Source: Pseudoalteromonas sp. MMG007
GTDB lineage: Bacteria; Pseudomonadota; Gammaproteobacteria; Enterobacterales; Alteromonadaceae
Reading direction: 5' to 3'
Assembly: GCF_018100985.1 (NCBI RefSeq)
Contig: NZ_JAGJEI010000004.1
Location: 62,001 to 126,000, forward strand
Length of the DNA: 64,000 nucleotides
The notes below the pieces were generated by a model, which saw only the letters and a program-made list of their open reading frames with translations, did not search any database and had not been told where the DNA came from. Shown one piece after another: positions 10,664 to 20,377 of the stretch (position 1 is the first letter of the stretch; the number at the start of each line of letters is the position of its first letter). The position numbers were made by a program, and so were the translations under genes.

Positions 10664-11700
10664 TGCGCTGTTACGCTAATCAGTTAACCAGTGAATTAAA
10701 AAAAGGCTTAAAACCCTTTTATTTAGTGTTTGGCGAAGAGCCCTTTCAAGAAGCGCAATGCGTACAACAAATTCGAGATGCCGCCAAAGCCCAAGGCTTT
10801 GACGAAGTAATTAAGTTTACTTTAATGCAAGGATTTGATTGGCAAGAAGTTATAGCTCAATATCAAAGTATGTCTTTGTTTAGTGCACGCACGATTATTG
10901 AGCTTGATTTAAACCAACAAAAGCCAGGCGTAGTTGGCAGCAACACCTTCAAAAAAGTTATTGAGCTAATAAATCCAGACACACTATTAATTATCAAAGG
11001 TGCTAAAGCCAGCCAAGAAGTACAACGCGGCGCATGGTTTAAAGCCTTAGATAAACACGGTGTATTTGTACCTTGTTATCCGCTTGCTGGTAGTCATTTA
11101 AAACGCTGGTTAGACGATCAAGTTAATCGCCTGTCTCTTAATATGCAAAACGATGCAAAGGTTAGCTTAATTAACGCCACCGAAGGTAATTTGTTAGCGT
11201 GTTTTCAGGAGCTAGAAAAGCTTTCGTTGTTACACGGTAACGCTTTAATAACCCAGCAATTGGTAATGCAAGGCCTGCTTAATCAAGCCAAGTTTGATAT
11301 TTTTGATTTAAGCGATGCTCTTTTAAATGGGCACGCTAAACAAGCGATTAAAGTACTCAATAAATTAGCCAGCGACAATACCGAAGTAGTGAGTATTTTA
11401 TGGGCTATAAATAAAGAACTTAACACTTTAATGAGCGTGCAGCTTGGGCTATTAAATGGCGAACCTATTGCTAACTTATTTAAGCAAAAAGCAATTTGGA
11501 AAAACCAACAAGGCCCAGTACAAAACGCCATAAACCGATTAAACATCCAAACCCTTGAACATATCAGTAGCGAGCTTGCGTTGTTTGATTCAAGCTACAA
11601 GCAAGGCAATTTAATTGCGCCATACCAAGGGCTTGCTCATATTTGCATTAAATTTTGCCAGCCGCTTGATATTCCTATGCCTTGCCACGCACTTAGCTAA
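10663..11700 (+). CDS. holA: DNA polymerase III delta subunit
   Basis: 345 residues, normal for HolA. The delta subunit of the clamp loader opens the beta sliding clamp at primed sites. Typical features include the N-terminal FYLVFGEEPFQEAQ (a P-loop relic without the GKT), LLIIKGAKASQEVQRGAWFKAL and the C-terminal helical collar domain. The start overlaps the lptE stop by one base. nadD follows after 14 bases, as in E. coli. Confidence 0.96.
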   Translation: MRCYANQLTSELKKGLKPFYLVFGEEPFQEAQCVQQIRDAAKAQGFDEVIKFTLMQGFDWQEVIAQYQSMSLFSARTIIELDLNQQKPGVVGSNTFKKVIELINPDTLLIIKGAKASQEVQRGAWFKALDKHGVFVPCYPLAGSHLKRWLDDQVNRLSLNMQNDAKVSLINATEGNLLACFQELEKLSLLHGNALITQQLVMQGLLNQAKFDIFDLSDALLNGHAKQAIKVLNKLASDNTEVVSILWAINKELNTLMSVQLGLLNGEPIANLFKQKAIWKNQQGPVQNAINRLNIQTLEHISSELALFDSSYKQGNLIAPYQGLAHICIKFCQPLDIPMPCHALS

Positions 11701-11714
11701 TTAAGATACTTAAA

Positions 11715-12350
11715 ATGATTGCAATTTTTGGTGGCACCTTCGACCCCGTGCATTTAGGCCACATTAATATGGCCAAGCAATGTGTAAAAGCATTTAATTT
11801 AAATACCTTGTACTTTATGCCTTGTGCTTTGCCTGCGCATAAAACCGCGCCTGGTATTAGCACCGAGCACCGTATAAATATGCTCAGTGCGGCAATTGCT
11901 CCTTATTCATTTTTTCAACTTGATTTAAGAGAGCTAAATCGAAGCGGCCCGTCGTATTCGTTATTAAGCTTGCAAGAAATAAGAGCTGAGCACCCAACAA
12001 CACCAATTATCTTTTTAATTGGTATGGACTCGTTTAATAACCTTGATAAATGGTACGAATGGCAAGCCATAACACAGCTTTGCCATATTGTTGTTTACGA
12101 ACGCCCAGAGCAAACGGTTACCCCTTCTGAGCAACTCAAAAGCTATATGCAACACGCGCAAGTAAATAAGGCGCACGCACTTGAGCAAGCACCAGCAGGT
12201 AAACTTTATTTTTTACCTGGGGACATGTTCGACGCTGCTTCAAGCGTGATTCGTGAGCAACTTAAAAAAACCAATAAAAAGAATGAACTATTACCTAAAT
12301 CCGTAAGTCATTACATTGAGCAACACCAGCTTTATCAAAGTGATGATTAA
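11715..12350 (+). CDS. nadD: Nicotinate-nucleotide adenylyltransferase
   Basis: 211 residues. NadD transfers AMP from ATP to nicotinate mononucleotide, giving deamido-NAD in NAD biosynthesis. The nucleotidyltransferase signature GGTFDPVHLGH lies at the N-terminus, and the second motif, SSVIREQLKK, near the C-terminus replaces the usual ISSTxIR. The substrate loop FLIGMDSFNNLDKWYEWQ is clear. It sits in the leuS-holA cluster, as in E. coli. Confidence 0.97.
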   Translation: MIAIFGGTFDPVHLGHINMAKQCVKAFNLNTLYFMPCALPAHKTAPGISTEHRINMLSAAIAPYSFFQLDLRELNRSGPSYSLLSLQEIRAEHPTTPIIFLIGMDSFNNLDKWYEWQAITQLCHIVVYERPEQTVTPSEQLKSYMQHAQVNKAHALEQAPAGKLYFLPGDMFDAASSVIREQLKKTNKKNELLPKSVSHYIEQHQLYQSDD

Positions 12351-12404
12351 AACCCCTTAGCGTGTTAAAATGCGCGTTATTAAATTTAATATTGAGACAA
12401 AACC

Positions 12405-12722
12405 TTGGATTCGAAACAACTTCTTGCCTTTGCACTAGATAAAATTGACGATATGAAAGCACGTGACATAGTTCATATTGACGTAAGTAACTCATCAGAC
12501 ATCACAGATTACATGATCGTATGTTCTGGTACTTCTAAACGTCACGTTTTATCAATTGCTGATCATTTAGCAAAAGAAGCTCGTCATGCAGATGCAGAGC
12601 CTCTAGGTTATGAAGGCCAAAGCGATGGTGAATGGGCGCTTGTTGATTTAGGTGATGTGGTTGTACACGTGATGCAAGACCAAGCACGTAGCTATTACGA
12701 TCTAGAAAAACTGTGGGGCTAA
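12405..12722 (+). CDS. rsfS: Ribosomal silencing factor RsfS
   Basis: 105 residues starting at a TTG codon (MDSKQLLAFALDKIDD). RsfS binds uL14 on the 50S subunit and blocks joining of the 30S subunit when nutrients are scarce. The family core is unmistakable: DARDI-like MKARDIVHIDVSNSSDITDYMIVCSG, then GYEGQSDGEWALVDLGDVVVHVM and the final YYDLEKLWG. The ribosome site before the TTG is weak, so expression may be kept low. rlmH follows after 36 bases. Confidence 0.97.
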   Translation: MDSKQLLAFALDKIDDMKARDIVHIDVSNSSDITDYMIVCSGTSKRHVLSIADHLAKEARHADAEPLGYEGQSDGEWALVDLGDVVVHVMQDQARSYYDLEKLWG

Positions 12723-12758
12723 ACTCCACTATTTTTTAATTGAGCTTGGAAGTAATAC

Positions 12759-13229
12759 GTGAAAATACAAATGATTGCTGTTGGTACAAAAATGCCAGCA
12801 TGGGTAGAAACCGGATTTACAGAATACCAGCGCCGTTTCCCTAGAGATATGGCACTAGAACTGATAGAAATTCCGGCAGGCAAACGTGGTAAAAATGCGG
12901 ATATAAAACGTATTTTACACATTGAGGGAGAAAAAACCTTAGCCGCTATTCCTAAAGGCAATCGGATTGTTACACTGGAAGTGACAGGTAAACCACTTGA
13001 TACCCACCAGCTTGCAAAAAGTATGGAAAAATGGCAACTCGATGGCCGCGATGTAAGTTTGCTTATTGGCGGACCAGAAGGACTTGCTCCAGAGTGCATT
13101 GCTGCCTCGGAGCAAAAATGGTCGTTATCTAATTTAACATTACCGCACCCTTTGGTGCGCATTATTGTTGCAGAAAGCCTCTATCGTGGCTGGAGCTTAA
13201 ATAACAATCATCCTTATCATCGCGAGTAA
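12759..13229 (+). CDS. rlmH: 23S rRNA pseudouridine-1915 N3-methyltransferase
   Basis: 156 residues, a SPOUT methyltransferase starting at GTG behind GGAAG. RlmH methylates pseudouridine 1915 in helix 69 of 23S rRNA, using S-adenosylmethionine on assembled 70S ribosomes. Family markers are [20 protein letters not shown] at the start, [13 protein letters not shown] (the knot and cofactor loop), and [20 protein letters not shown] at the end. The C-terminal HPYHRE is the conserved catalytic tail. The rsfS-rlmH-mrdA order is conserved. Confidence 0.98.
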   Translation: MKIQMIAVGTKMPAWVETGFTEYQRRFPRDMALELIEIPAGKRGKNADIKRILHIEGEKTLAAIPKGNRIVTLEVTGKPLDTHQLAKSMEKWQLDGRDVSLLIGGPEGLAPECIAASEQKWSLSNLTLPHPLVRIIVAESLYRGWSLNNNHPYHRE

Positions 13230-13237
13230 ACCTTGCC

Positions 13238-15115
13238 ATGTTGAAACAAAGACCCACTATTCGTGACCACTCAGCAGAGGCAAATTTATTTGCACGGCGT
13301 GCATTTGTGGGTTTTGTATTTGTATTAGGTTTAGTAGCTATTTTGCTTTCAAACCTATATACCATTCAGGTAGAAGATCACCAGGATTACCAAACCCGCT
13401 CTAACGACAACCGCATTAAAGTAATTCCTATTGCCCCCAACCGTGGCCTTATTTACGATAGAAACGGTGTACTTCTGGCCGAAAACAAACCCGTGTATAA
13501 CCTTGAGGTTATTCCTGAAGAGGTGGACGATTTAGCCAAGTCACTTGAGCAGGTTAGCAAAATAATTACTATTACTGATCAACAAAAAGAAGACTTTTTA
13601 AAAGACATAAAGCACACTCGCCGTTTTAAATCGCAAGTACTTAAAACTCGTTTAAACGAGTCTGATGTTGCTAAGTTTTCGGTTAATCAGCACAAATTCC
13701 CTGGCTTTAGTATTGAAGCCCGCCTAGCCCGTTATTACCCTTACGGCGATACACTCACCCATGCGCTAGGTTATGTAGCCAAACTAAACCGTAAAGAGCT
13801 CAATAAGCTTGAGCAAGAAGACCAAGCAACTAATTACCGTGCTACGCACGACATTGGTAAACTCGGTATAGAAAAATATTACGAACAACTTTTACATGGT
13901 CAAGTTGGCTCACAGCGTGTTGAAGTAAATAACCGTGGCCGTGTAATTCGCACCCTCAGTCTGACTCCACCACAACCGGGTAGCGATATAGTACTTACCC
14001 TTGATATTGGCTTACAACAAATTGCTCAGCACTCTTTAAAAGACATGCGTGGTGCAATTGTGGTTATGGATGCAAAAGATGGCGGTGTATTGGCGCTGTA
14101 CTCAAACCCAAGCTACGACCCTAATTTATTTGTACACGGTATTAGCAGCAAAGATTATAAAGCATTGCTTAACCCTGACCGTCCTTTAATAAACCGTACT
14201 ACACAAGGACGATACGCACCGGCCTCTACAGTAAAACCTCACATGGCCATACTCGCGCTTGAGGAAAACATAGTGACAGAGTCAACGTCGGTGTGGGATC
14301 CGGGCTTTTTTCAAATTCCTAATGTGGATCACAAATGGCGTGACTGGAAACGCTGGGGACACGGCCATGTTGACGTCTACAAAGCGATTGAAGAGTCGTG
14401 CGATACTTACTTTTACGATGCAGCCTATCGCCTAGGTATTACAAAAATTAGTAACTTTATGGCGCGTTTTGGCTTTGGGGATCTATCGGGAATAGATATA
14501 CACGAAGAGACCACAGCAATACTGCCTTCAAAAGAATGGAAAGAAGGCCGCTTTAAAGAGTCTTGGTGGCGCGGGGATACAATTTCTGTAGGCATTGGAC
14601 AAGGCTACTGGACAGCTACCCCCATCCAAATAGCAAACGCGACCAATATTTTAGTTAATAAAGGCATAAACCACCCACCACATTTAGCCCAAGTGGCTAA
14701 AAAAGAAGATCAAGTTACACAAATTAATGGCGAAGAAAAACCACCTGTTGTATTAAATAACCCAGATAATTGGCGTATCGCGCTTGATGCTATGCACAAC
14801 ACCGTTAAAAAAGTAACAGGTACGGCGCATCGTGCATTTAAAGGCGCTAATTACGACCCTGCTGGTAAAACTGGCACGGCTCAAGTGGTTAGTATTGCTC
14901 AAGGTGAACGTTACGATGCAAAATCACTAAAAGAGCGTCAACGAGATAACGCTATATACATTGGTTTTGCTCCGTATGACGATCCTAAAATTGTCGTATC
15001 TATTGTGGTAGAAAACACCGGTGGTGGTAGTTCAGTAGGCGCCCCTATTGCGCGCCAATTAATGGACTACTATTTTGCAGCTAACCCTATTGAGCCTGCA
15101 GGGAAACAACAATAA
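13238..15115 (+). CDS. mrdA: Penicillin-binding protein 2 (elongasome transpeptidase)
   Basis: 625 residues. PBP2 crosslinks peptidoglycan in the rod-elongation complex with RodA. One N-terminal membrane helix (VGFVFVLGLVAILLSNLYT) anchors it. The pedestal domain includes NRGLIYDRNGVLLAENKP, and the transpeptidase domain has the serine in PASTVKPHMA, the second motif ESCDTYFYD (SxD form) and KTGTAQ. Its ATG lies eight bases after rlmH, and its stop overlaps the rodA start (TAATG), matching the known partnership. Confidence 0.97.
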   Translation: MLKQRPTIRDHSAEANLFARRAFVGFVFVLGLVAILLSNLYTIQVEDHQDYQTRSNDNRIKVIPIAPNRGLIYDRNGVLLAENKPVYNLEVIPEEVDDLAKSLEQVSKIITITDQQKEDFLKDIKHTRRFKSQVLKTRLNESDVAKFSVNQHKFPGFSIEARLARYYPYGDTLTHALGYVAKLNRKELNKLEQEDQATNYRATHDIGKLGIEKYYEQLLHGQVGSQRVEVNNRGRVIRTLSLTPPQPGSDIVLTLDIGLQQIAQHSLKDMRGAIVVMDAKDGGVLALYSNPSYDPNLFVHGISSKDYKALLNPDRPLINRTTQGRYAPASTVKPHMAILALEENIVTESTSVWDPGFFQIPNVDHKWRDWKRWGHGHVDVYKAIEESCDTYFYDAAYRLGITKISNFMARFGFGDLSGIDIHEETTAILPSKEWKEGRFKESWWRGDTISVGIGQGYWTATPIQIANATNILVNKGINHPPHLAQVAKKEDQVTQINGEEKPPVVLNNPDNWRIALDAMHNTVKKVTGTAHRAFKGANYDPAGKTGTAQVVSIAQGERYDAKSLKERQRDNAIYIGFAPYDDPKIVVSIVVENTGGGSSVGAPIARQLMDYYFAANPIEPAGKQQ

Positions 15116-16221
15116 TGACTGCATTACACGATAAACGCTCTATTTGGATGCGTATGCACCTCGATTTGCCATTACTCATTGCTTTATTAGTTATGATGGC
15201 TGGTAGCATTAGCATTGTTTACAGTGCCAGCGGCCAAGATACCGCAATGATGATTCGCCACATGACTCGTATGGGCGGCGCAATAATTGGCATGGTAATA
15301 CTTGCCCAGTTTTCACCTGCTACGCTCAAGCGTTTAGTTATTCCGCTTTATTGCGTAGGCTTACTTATGTTGGTTGGCGTGCTTTTATTTGGCGTAAGCT
15401 CCAAAGGTGCACAGCGCTGGTTAAATCTAGGGATCACCCGATTTCAGCCATCAGAATTAATGAAGCTCGCGGTCCCTATGATGGTTGCTTGGTATATAGG
15501 ACGTAATAACTTACCACCTCGCCCGCTGCATTTAATTATTGGCTTTGTAATAGTTATGTTGCCTACGCTATTAATAAAAGAGCAACCCGATTTAGGAACC
15601 TCAATATTAATTGCAAGTTCTGGGGTTTTTGTATTGTTTTTATCGGGCTTGAGCTGGCGTTTAATTGGCTTTTTAAGCTCTGTAGTGGGGCTCGCTGCTT
15701 GGCCGTTTTGGCATTACGGTATGCACGATTATCAAAAACAGCGCGTACTAACCTTTTTAGACCCTGAGAGCGACCCGCTTGGCTCGGGGTATCATATTAT
15801 TCAATCTAAAATAGCTATTGGTTCGGGTGGTATAGAGGGCAAAGGCTGGTTGCAAGGTACGCAATCGCAGCTCGAGTTTTTACCAGAGCGCCATACCGAT
15901 TTTATATTTTCGGTTTTAAGCGAAGAGTTTGGGTTATTTGGTGTATGTGTACTGCTCAGCCTGTACTTATTTATTATTGGCCGAGGTTTATACATTGCTG
16001 TAAATGCGCAAGATGCATTTGGTAAGTTATTAGCCGGCGCCCTAACGCTCACATTTTTTGTTTATATTTTTGTAAATATTGGCATGGTTTCGGGCTTGCT
16101 GCCTGTTGTAGGTGTACCGCTTCCACTAATTAGTTATGGCGGCACATCAATGGTGACGTTAATGGCCGGATTTGGCATTATTATGTCGATTGCGACAGAT
16201 AAAAGGATGCTTTTAAAATAA
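15115..16221 (+). CDS. rodA: Rod shape-determining glycosyltransferase RodA
   Basis: 368 residues with about ten membrane helices, a SEDS-family peptidoglycan polymerase that adds lipid II to growing glycan strands in the elongasome. Typical SEDS motifs: SSKGAQRWLNLG, RFQPSELMKLA, KEQPDLGTS (with the essential Asp), and GLLPVVGVPLPLISYGGTSM near the end. It overlaps mrdA by one base, and its stop codon overlaps the rlpA start. Also called mrdB. Confidence 0.97.
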   Translation: MTALHDKRSIWMRMHLDLPLLIALLVMMAGSISIVYSASGQDTAMMIRHMTRMGGAIIGMVILAQFSPATLKRLVIPLYCVGLLMLVGVLLFGVSSKGAQRWLNLGITRFQPSELMKLAVPMMVAWYIGRNNLPPRPLHLIIGFVIVMLPTLLIKEQPDLGTSILIASSGVFVLFLSGLSWRLIGFLSSVVGLAAWPFWHYGMHDYQKQRVLTFLDPESDPLGSGYHIIQSKIAIGSGGIEGKGWLQGTQSQLEFLPERHTDFIFSVLSEEFGLFGVCVLLSLYLFIIGRGLYIAVNAQDAFGKLLAGALTLTFFVYIFVNIGMVSGLLPVVGVPLPLISYGGTSMVTLMAGFGIIMSIATDKRMLLK

Positions 16222-16985
16222 TGCGACACTCAACTAAGCTTTTATTTATTACATCATTAATGCTGCTTTTAAGTGCATGTAGTAGTGCCCCTAGTAGCCG
16301 CTACAGTATGCGCCATGACGCAGCCCCACTTAGAGCCCCTACAACTCTTGAGATGCAAGATGCGGTTGTAACACAAGTAACAAAAAGTGCCAGTGCGAGT
16401 CGCCCTTATGAGGTTTTGGGTAAGCGATACAGCCCAATGCTTGATGAAACAGGTTATGAAGAAGAAGGGATTGCATCATGGTATGGCCGAAAATTTCATG
16501 GCTATCACACTTCAAATGGCGAAACATACGACATGTTTGCCATGACTGCGGCTCATAAAACACTGCCACTACCGAGCTTTGTGCGAGTAACAAACACAGC
16601 TAATGGCAAATCAGTTATAGTACGTGTTAATGACCGAGGCCCGTTTCATGATGATAGAATTATAGATTTATCTTACGCAGCTGCTTACAAACTTGGCTAC
16701 TACAATCATGGTACAGCCAAGGTTAAGCTAGAGGCTATTACGCTTGCAGGATCAGCTGCGCGACAAACGTATATTCAAGTAGCAGCAGGTAGTACAATTG
16801 CTAATATAGAAGCGCTTGCCAGCACACTACGCGCACAATATAAATTACCAACAAATATCGTGCAGAAAGACGCTATTTACAGGTTGCATTTAGGGCCAAT
16901 TAAAGACTCCCAACATGCTGACCAGGTATTAAAAAAATTAAAACAAAATCAATTTCAAAACGCGTTCTTGCTTTACACTCAGTAA
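16221..16985 (+). CDS. rlpA: Septal lytic transglycosylase-type lipoprotein RlpA
   Basis: 254 residues. The lipoprotein signal peptide ends in LLLLSACSSAP. The double-psi beta-barrel domain follows from about residue 85 (EGIASWYGRKFHGYHTSNGE, then VRVTNTANGKSVIVRVNDRGPF). A C-terminal SPOR domain (about 180-254) binds denuded glycan at the septum. In Pseudomonas RlpA cleaves naked glycan strands; in E. coli activity is absent. The catalytic Asp in NDRGP is present here, so activity is plausible. It overlaps rodA by one base. Confidence 0.95.
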   Translation: MRHSTKLLFITSLMLLLSACSSAPSSRYSMRHDAAPLRAPTTLEMQDAVVTQVTKSASASRPYEVLGKRYSPMLDETGYEEEGIASWYGRKFHGYHTSNGETYDMFAMTAAHKTLPLPSFVRVTNTANGKSVIVRVNDRGPFHDDRIIDLSYAAAYKLGYYNHGTAKVKLEAITLAGSAARQTYIQVAAGSTIANIEALASTLRAQYKLPTNIVQKDAIYRLHLGPIKDSQHADQVLKKLKQNQFQNAFLLYTQ

Positions 16986-17029
16986 GACCTTTAGAATGGC
17001 ATAACGCGAATTTTTAACTTTAACCATTA

Positions 17030-18199
17030 ATGAGTATGATGAAATCTATTAAACATAAAATCCTCAAAGGTGTATGCGGCTTAGTTTGTACAGCCGCCGT
17101 ATTTTCAGCCAGCGCCCAAATTATTCCGGCACCACCTCAAATTAATGCAAAAGGTTATTTTTTAGTAGACTTTACAACAGGTAAAGTAATTGCTGAGGGT
17201 GAAGCAGATACACAACTCGCACCTGCAAGCTTAACTAAAATGATGACCAGTTATGTAATTGGCACCGAAATTAACGCAGGTAATATTGCACCTACCGATA
17301 TGGTAACGGTAAGTGAAAAAGCATGGGCTAAAAACTTTCCTGAATCATCTAAAATGTTTATTGAAGTAGGTAAGCAAATTAGTGTTGATGAGCTTAACCA
17401 CGGTATTATTATTCAATCAGGTAACGATGCGTGTGTAGCAATGGCTGAACACATTGCGGGTAGCGAAAGCGCCTTTGCTGATTTGATGAATGCCCACGCT
17501 GCTAAATTAGGTATGAGTAATAGCCACTTTATCAACAGCCACGGCCTTGATACTAACGAGCACTACACAACACCACGCGATATGGCAACGCTTGGCGCTG
17601 CACTTATTCGCGATGTACCAGACGAGTACGCACTTTATAAGCAAAAGTCATTTACTTACAACGGTATTAAACAGTACAACCGTAACTCATTATTATGGGA
17701 CGAAAGCCTAGATGTAGACGGTATTAAAACGGGTCACACATCAGAGGCAGGCTATAGCTTAGTTACTTCTGCAACTAAAAACGATATGCGTTTAATCGCT
17801 GTTGTTATGGGCACATCAAGTGAACGTGCTCGTAAAGTAGAAAGCAAAAAGCTACTTAACTACGGATTTCGCTTTTTTGAAACAATTACACCTTACAAAG
17901 CTGGCGATAGCTTTGCAGAGCAACGTATTTGGATGGGTAACAAAGAAAACGTATCGTTAGGTATTTTAGAAGATACGCCAATTACTATTCCACGCGGTCA
18001 ACATAAAAACTTAAAAGCTAACTTTGAGCTAGATAATACACTTGAAGCACCGCTAGCTAAAGGCACAAAAGTAGGCACACTATTCTTACAACTAGAGGGT
18101 GAAGACATTGCACAATACCCATTAGTAACACTTGAAGAAGTTGAAGAAGGCAGCTTCTTTAGCAAAATTTACGACTACTTACGCTTACAAATTATGTAA
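17030..18199 (+). CDS. dacA: D-alanyl-D-alanine carboxypeptidase (PBP5/6 type)
   Basis: 389 residues. It removes the terminal D-Ala from peptidoglycan pentapeptides in the periplasm. A signal peptide ends near AVFSASAQI. Active-site motifs are in order: PASLTKMMT (SxxK), IQSGNDACVAMAE (SxN) and DGIKTGHTSEAGYS (KTG). The C-terminal beta domain ends in an amphipathic helix, FFSKIYDYLRLQIM, which tethers PBP5 to the inner membrane. Three ATGs (17030, 17036, 17039) lie close together and the true start is uncertain. Hairpins follow the stop codon. Confidence 0.95.
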   Translation: MSMMKSIKHKILKGVCGLVCTAAVFSASAQIIPAPPQINAKGYFLVDFTTGKVIAEGEADTQLAPASLTKMMTSYVIGTEINAGNIAPTDMVTVSEKAWAKNFPESSKMFIEVGKQISVDELNHGIIIQSGNDACVAMAEHIAGSESAFADLMNAHAAKLGMSNSHFINSHGLDTNEHYTTPRDMATLGAALIRDVPDEYALYKQKSFTYNGIKQYNRNSLLWDESLDVDGIKTGHTSEAGYSLVTSATKNDMRLIAVVMGTSSERARKVESKKLLNYGFRFFETITPYKAGDSFAEQRIWMGNKENVSLGILEDTPITIPRGQHKNLKANFELDNTLEAPLAKGTKVGTLFLQLEGEDIAQYPLVTLEEVEEGSFFSKIYDYLRLQIM

Positions 18200-18210
18200 A
18201 CGTAAAAATA

Positions 18211-18268
18211 AACCCACAGTTGTTGGGTTGTTAAACAAAGCGCCTCTGTTATGAGGCGTTTTTTTTTG
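18211..18268 (+). terminator. Tandem hairpins, terminator after dacA
   Basis: A small hairpin (AACCCA / TGGGTT, 18211-18229) is followed by a strong one (CGCCTC / GAGGCG, 18241-18258) and a run of ten T residues. This ends the leuS-dacA run before ybeD. Confidence 0.85.
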
Positions 18269-18378
18269 CTTGAAAAATGCTAGAATGCGCCCCATATATG
18301 CAACACTGCTAATTGCCTATCTGTATTAAGCCTCGAGCTTTGCATAGAGTCCACACTTTTGTATGAGGAGTCACCGTC

Positions 18379-18657
18379 GTGGTTCAACCTGTTAAAGATA
18401 CTAAATTTGATGAGTACCTAGAGTACCCTTGCCCATTCACATTTAAAATTATGGGTTTAGCGAACGTTAATCTAACAGATCAAATTCTAACTAAATTACA
18501 ACCTATTGCTCCGGGTGATTACGCACCAAAAGTAAAACCTAGCAGCAAAGGTAATTATGAATCTGTTACGCTAGTGGCTACGGTTACAAGCGGTAAGCAC
18601 ATTGAAGAAATTTACAACGTGATCAGCAATATCGATGACGTACGTCACATGCTTTAA
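18379..18657 (+). CDS. ybeD: YbeD family regulatory protein (DUF493)
   Basis: 92 residues, GTG start behind a good GAGGAG site. The sequence [22 protein letters not shown] at the N-terminus and [24 protein letters not shown] at the end are typical of YbeD, a ferredoxin-like fold related to ACT regulatory domains. Its role is not settled; linkage to lipB and lipA across Gammaproteobacteria suggests a regulatory link to lipoate metabolism. Seven bases separate its stop from the long form of lipB. Confidence 0.95.
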   Translation: MVQPVKDTKFDEYLEYPCPFTFKIMGLANVNLTDQILTKLQPIAPGDYAPKVKPSSKGNYESVTLVATVTSGKHIEEIYNVISNIDDVRHML

Positions 18658-18676
18658 GCCATAGTTGAGATTTGTT

Positions 18677-19330
18677 GTGAACGAAAACACCTTAATAGTT
18701 CGCCAGCTTGGGCGTCAGCGTTATATGCCAATTTGGCAAAAAATGCAGGCTTATACTGATACCCGTGATGACAACTCGCCAGACGAAATTTGGCTTGTTG
18801 AACACGACAGTGTTTTTACCCAAGGCCAAGCCGGTAAAGACGAGCACTTGCTCGCCCCAGGCGACATTGAAGTGATTAAAGTTGATCGCGGCGGCCAAGT
18901 AACTTATCACGGCCCAGGCCAACAAATGATGTACGTATTATTTAATCTACGTCGTTTAAAAATTGGTGTACGTGAACTTGTTACCTGGCTTGAAGAGTGC
19001 ATTATTGAATCTCTCGCTGAGTACGGTATTGATGCATATGCAAAAGCCGACGCGCCTGGTGTTTACGTTAACGACAGCAAAATTGCATCATTAGGTTTAA
19101 GAGTTCGCCGTGGCTGCTCGTTTCATGGTTTAGCATTAAATGTTAACATGGACCTAAGCCCGTTTTTACGCATAAACCCATGTGGTTATGCTGGCATGAA
19201 TATGGTGCAAACGAAAGAATTGAATGGTCCTCAAAACCTACAAAGCGCAGGTGAAGGACTGGTAAAACACATGATAAAGAAGCTTAATGCAACACAGGTT
19301 AAGCATACTGAAGGGTTTGAAAACGAATGA
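18677..19330 (+). CDS. lipB: Lipoyl(octanoyl) transferase
   Basis: 217 residues from a GTG at 18677, chosen because it aligns with the E. coli start (IVRQLG ten residues in) and has GAG seven bases upstream; an earlier TTG at 18665 is less likely. LipB moves octanoate from acyl carrier protein to lipoyl domains. Conserved blocks: [36 protein letters not shown], the Lys in [13 protein letters not shown], and the catalytic Cys in [10 protein letters not shown]. The stop overlaps the lipA start by four bases (ATGA). Confidence 0.97.
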   Translation: MNENTLIVRQLGRQRYMPIWQKMQAYTDTRDDNSPDEIWLVEHDSVFTQGQAGKDEHLLAPGDIEVIKVDRGGQVTYHGPGQQMMYVLFNLRRLKIGVRELVTWLEECIIESLAEYGIDAYAKADAPGVYVNDSKIASLGLRVRRGCSFHGLALNVNMDLSPFLRINPCGYAGMNMVQTKELNGPQNLQSAGEGLVKHMIKKLNATQVKHTEGFENE

Positions 19331-20292
19331 ATAAACCAGTCAAAATGGAACCAGGTGTAAAACTACGCGACGCAGAAAAAATGGCGTTGATCCCCGTTAA
19401 AGTTTTACCAACAGAAAAAACTGAAATGTTGCGCAAGCCTGAGTGGCTTAAAATTCGCTTACCAAAATCAACAGAGCGTATAGACGGTATTAAACAAGCA
19501 ATGCGTAAGCACGGCTTGCACTCAGTATGTGAAGAGGCGTCGTGCCCTAACCTATCAGAGTGTTTTAACCACGGTACAGCAACCTTTATGATTTTAGGTG
19601 CTATTTGTACTCGTCGTTGCCCATTTTGTGATGTTGCTCATGGTCGTCCATTAAAACCTGATGCAGCAGAGCCTGAAAAGCTTGCACTAACAATTAAAGA
19701 CATGAAGCTTAGCTACGTAGTAATTACCTCGGTTGACCGTGATGATTTACGTGATGGCGGCGCACAGCATTTTGCCGATTGTATTCGCGAAATTCGTAAA
19801 CATAATCCAACTATCACTATCGAAATTTTAGTACCTGATTTTCGTGGCCGTATGGACCGCGCACTAGAGATACTAATCGAGACGCCACCTGATGTGTTTA
19901 ACCACAACTTAGAAACAGCACCACGTTTATACAAACTTGCGCGCCCAGGTGCTGATTACAAATGGTCATTAGAATTACTTCGTCGCTTTAAAGAAGCTCA
20001 CCCAGAAGTTAAAACTAAATCTGGCTTAATGGTTGGTCTAGGTGAAGAAATTAGCGAGATAGAAGAAGTACTTCGTGATTTACGTGCGCATAACGTAGAT
20101 ATGCTTACTGTTGGCCAATACTTACAGCCTTCTAAGCATCACTTACCAGTTAAACGTTACGTGCCACCAGCAGAGTTTGATGGCTTAAAAGAGTATGCCG
20201 ATGAAATTGGCTTTACTCATGCAGCCTCTGGCCCGTTTGTTCGTTCAAGCTATCATGCTGACCAACAAGCCGCTGGTAAAGAAGTAAAATAA
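19327..20292 (+). CDS. lipA: Lipoyl synthase (radical SAM)
   Basis: 321 residues. LipA inserts two sulfurs into protein-bound octanoate, completing lipoate. It has the auxiliary 4Fe-4S motif [12 protein letters not shown] and the radical-SAM motif CTRRCPFC. The final serine ligand block is [12 protein letters not shown]. It overlaps lipB by four bases, indicating coupled translation of consecutive steps. A strong hairpin terminator follows. Confidence 0.98.
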   Translation: MNKPVKMEPGVKLRDAEKMALIPVKVLPTEKTEMLRKPEWLKIRLPKSTERIDGIKQAMRKHGLHSVCEEASCPNLSECFNHGTATFMILGAICTRRCPFCDVAHGRPLKPDAAEPEKLALTIKDMKLSYVVITSVDRDDLRDGGAQHFADCIREIRKHNPTITIEILVPDFRGRMDRALEILIETPPDVFNHNLETAPRLYKLARPGADYKWSLELLRRFKEAHPEVKTKSGLMVGLGEEISEIEEVLRDLRAHNVDMLTVGQYLQPSKHHLPVKRYVPPAEFDGLKEYADEIGFTHAASGPFVRSSYHADQQAAGKEVK

Positions 20293-20311
20293 TTACTTTT
20301 TAACGCGTAAT

Positions 20312-20350
20312 AAAAAAGCCCTTAGCAATTAAATTGTTAAGGGCTTTTTT
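20312..20350 (+). terminator. Terminator after lipA
   Basis: A long near-perfect inverted repeat (AAAAAAGCCCTTA ... TAAGGGCTTTTTT) with a run of T residues on the plus strand. The A-run on the left would give a T tail on the minus strand too, ending the decayed gene that comes from the right. Confidence 0.9.
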
Positions 20351-20377
20351 ATAGGTATTCTTCATCCATTCTTTCGG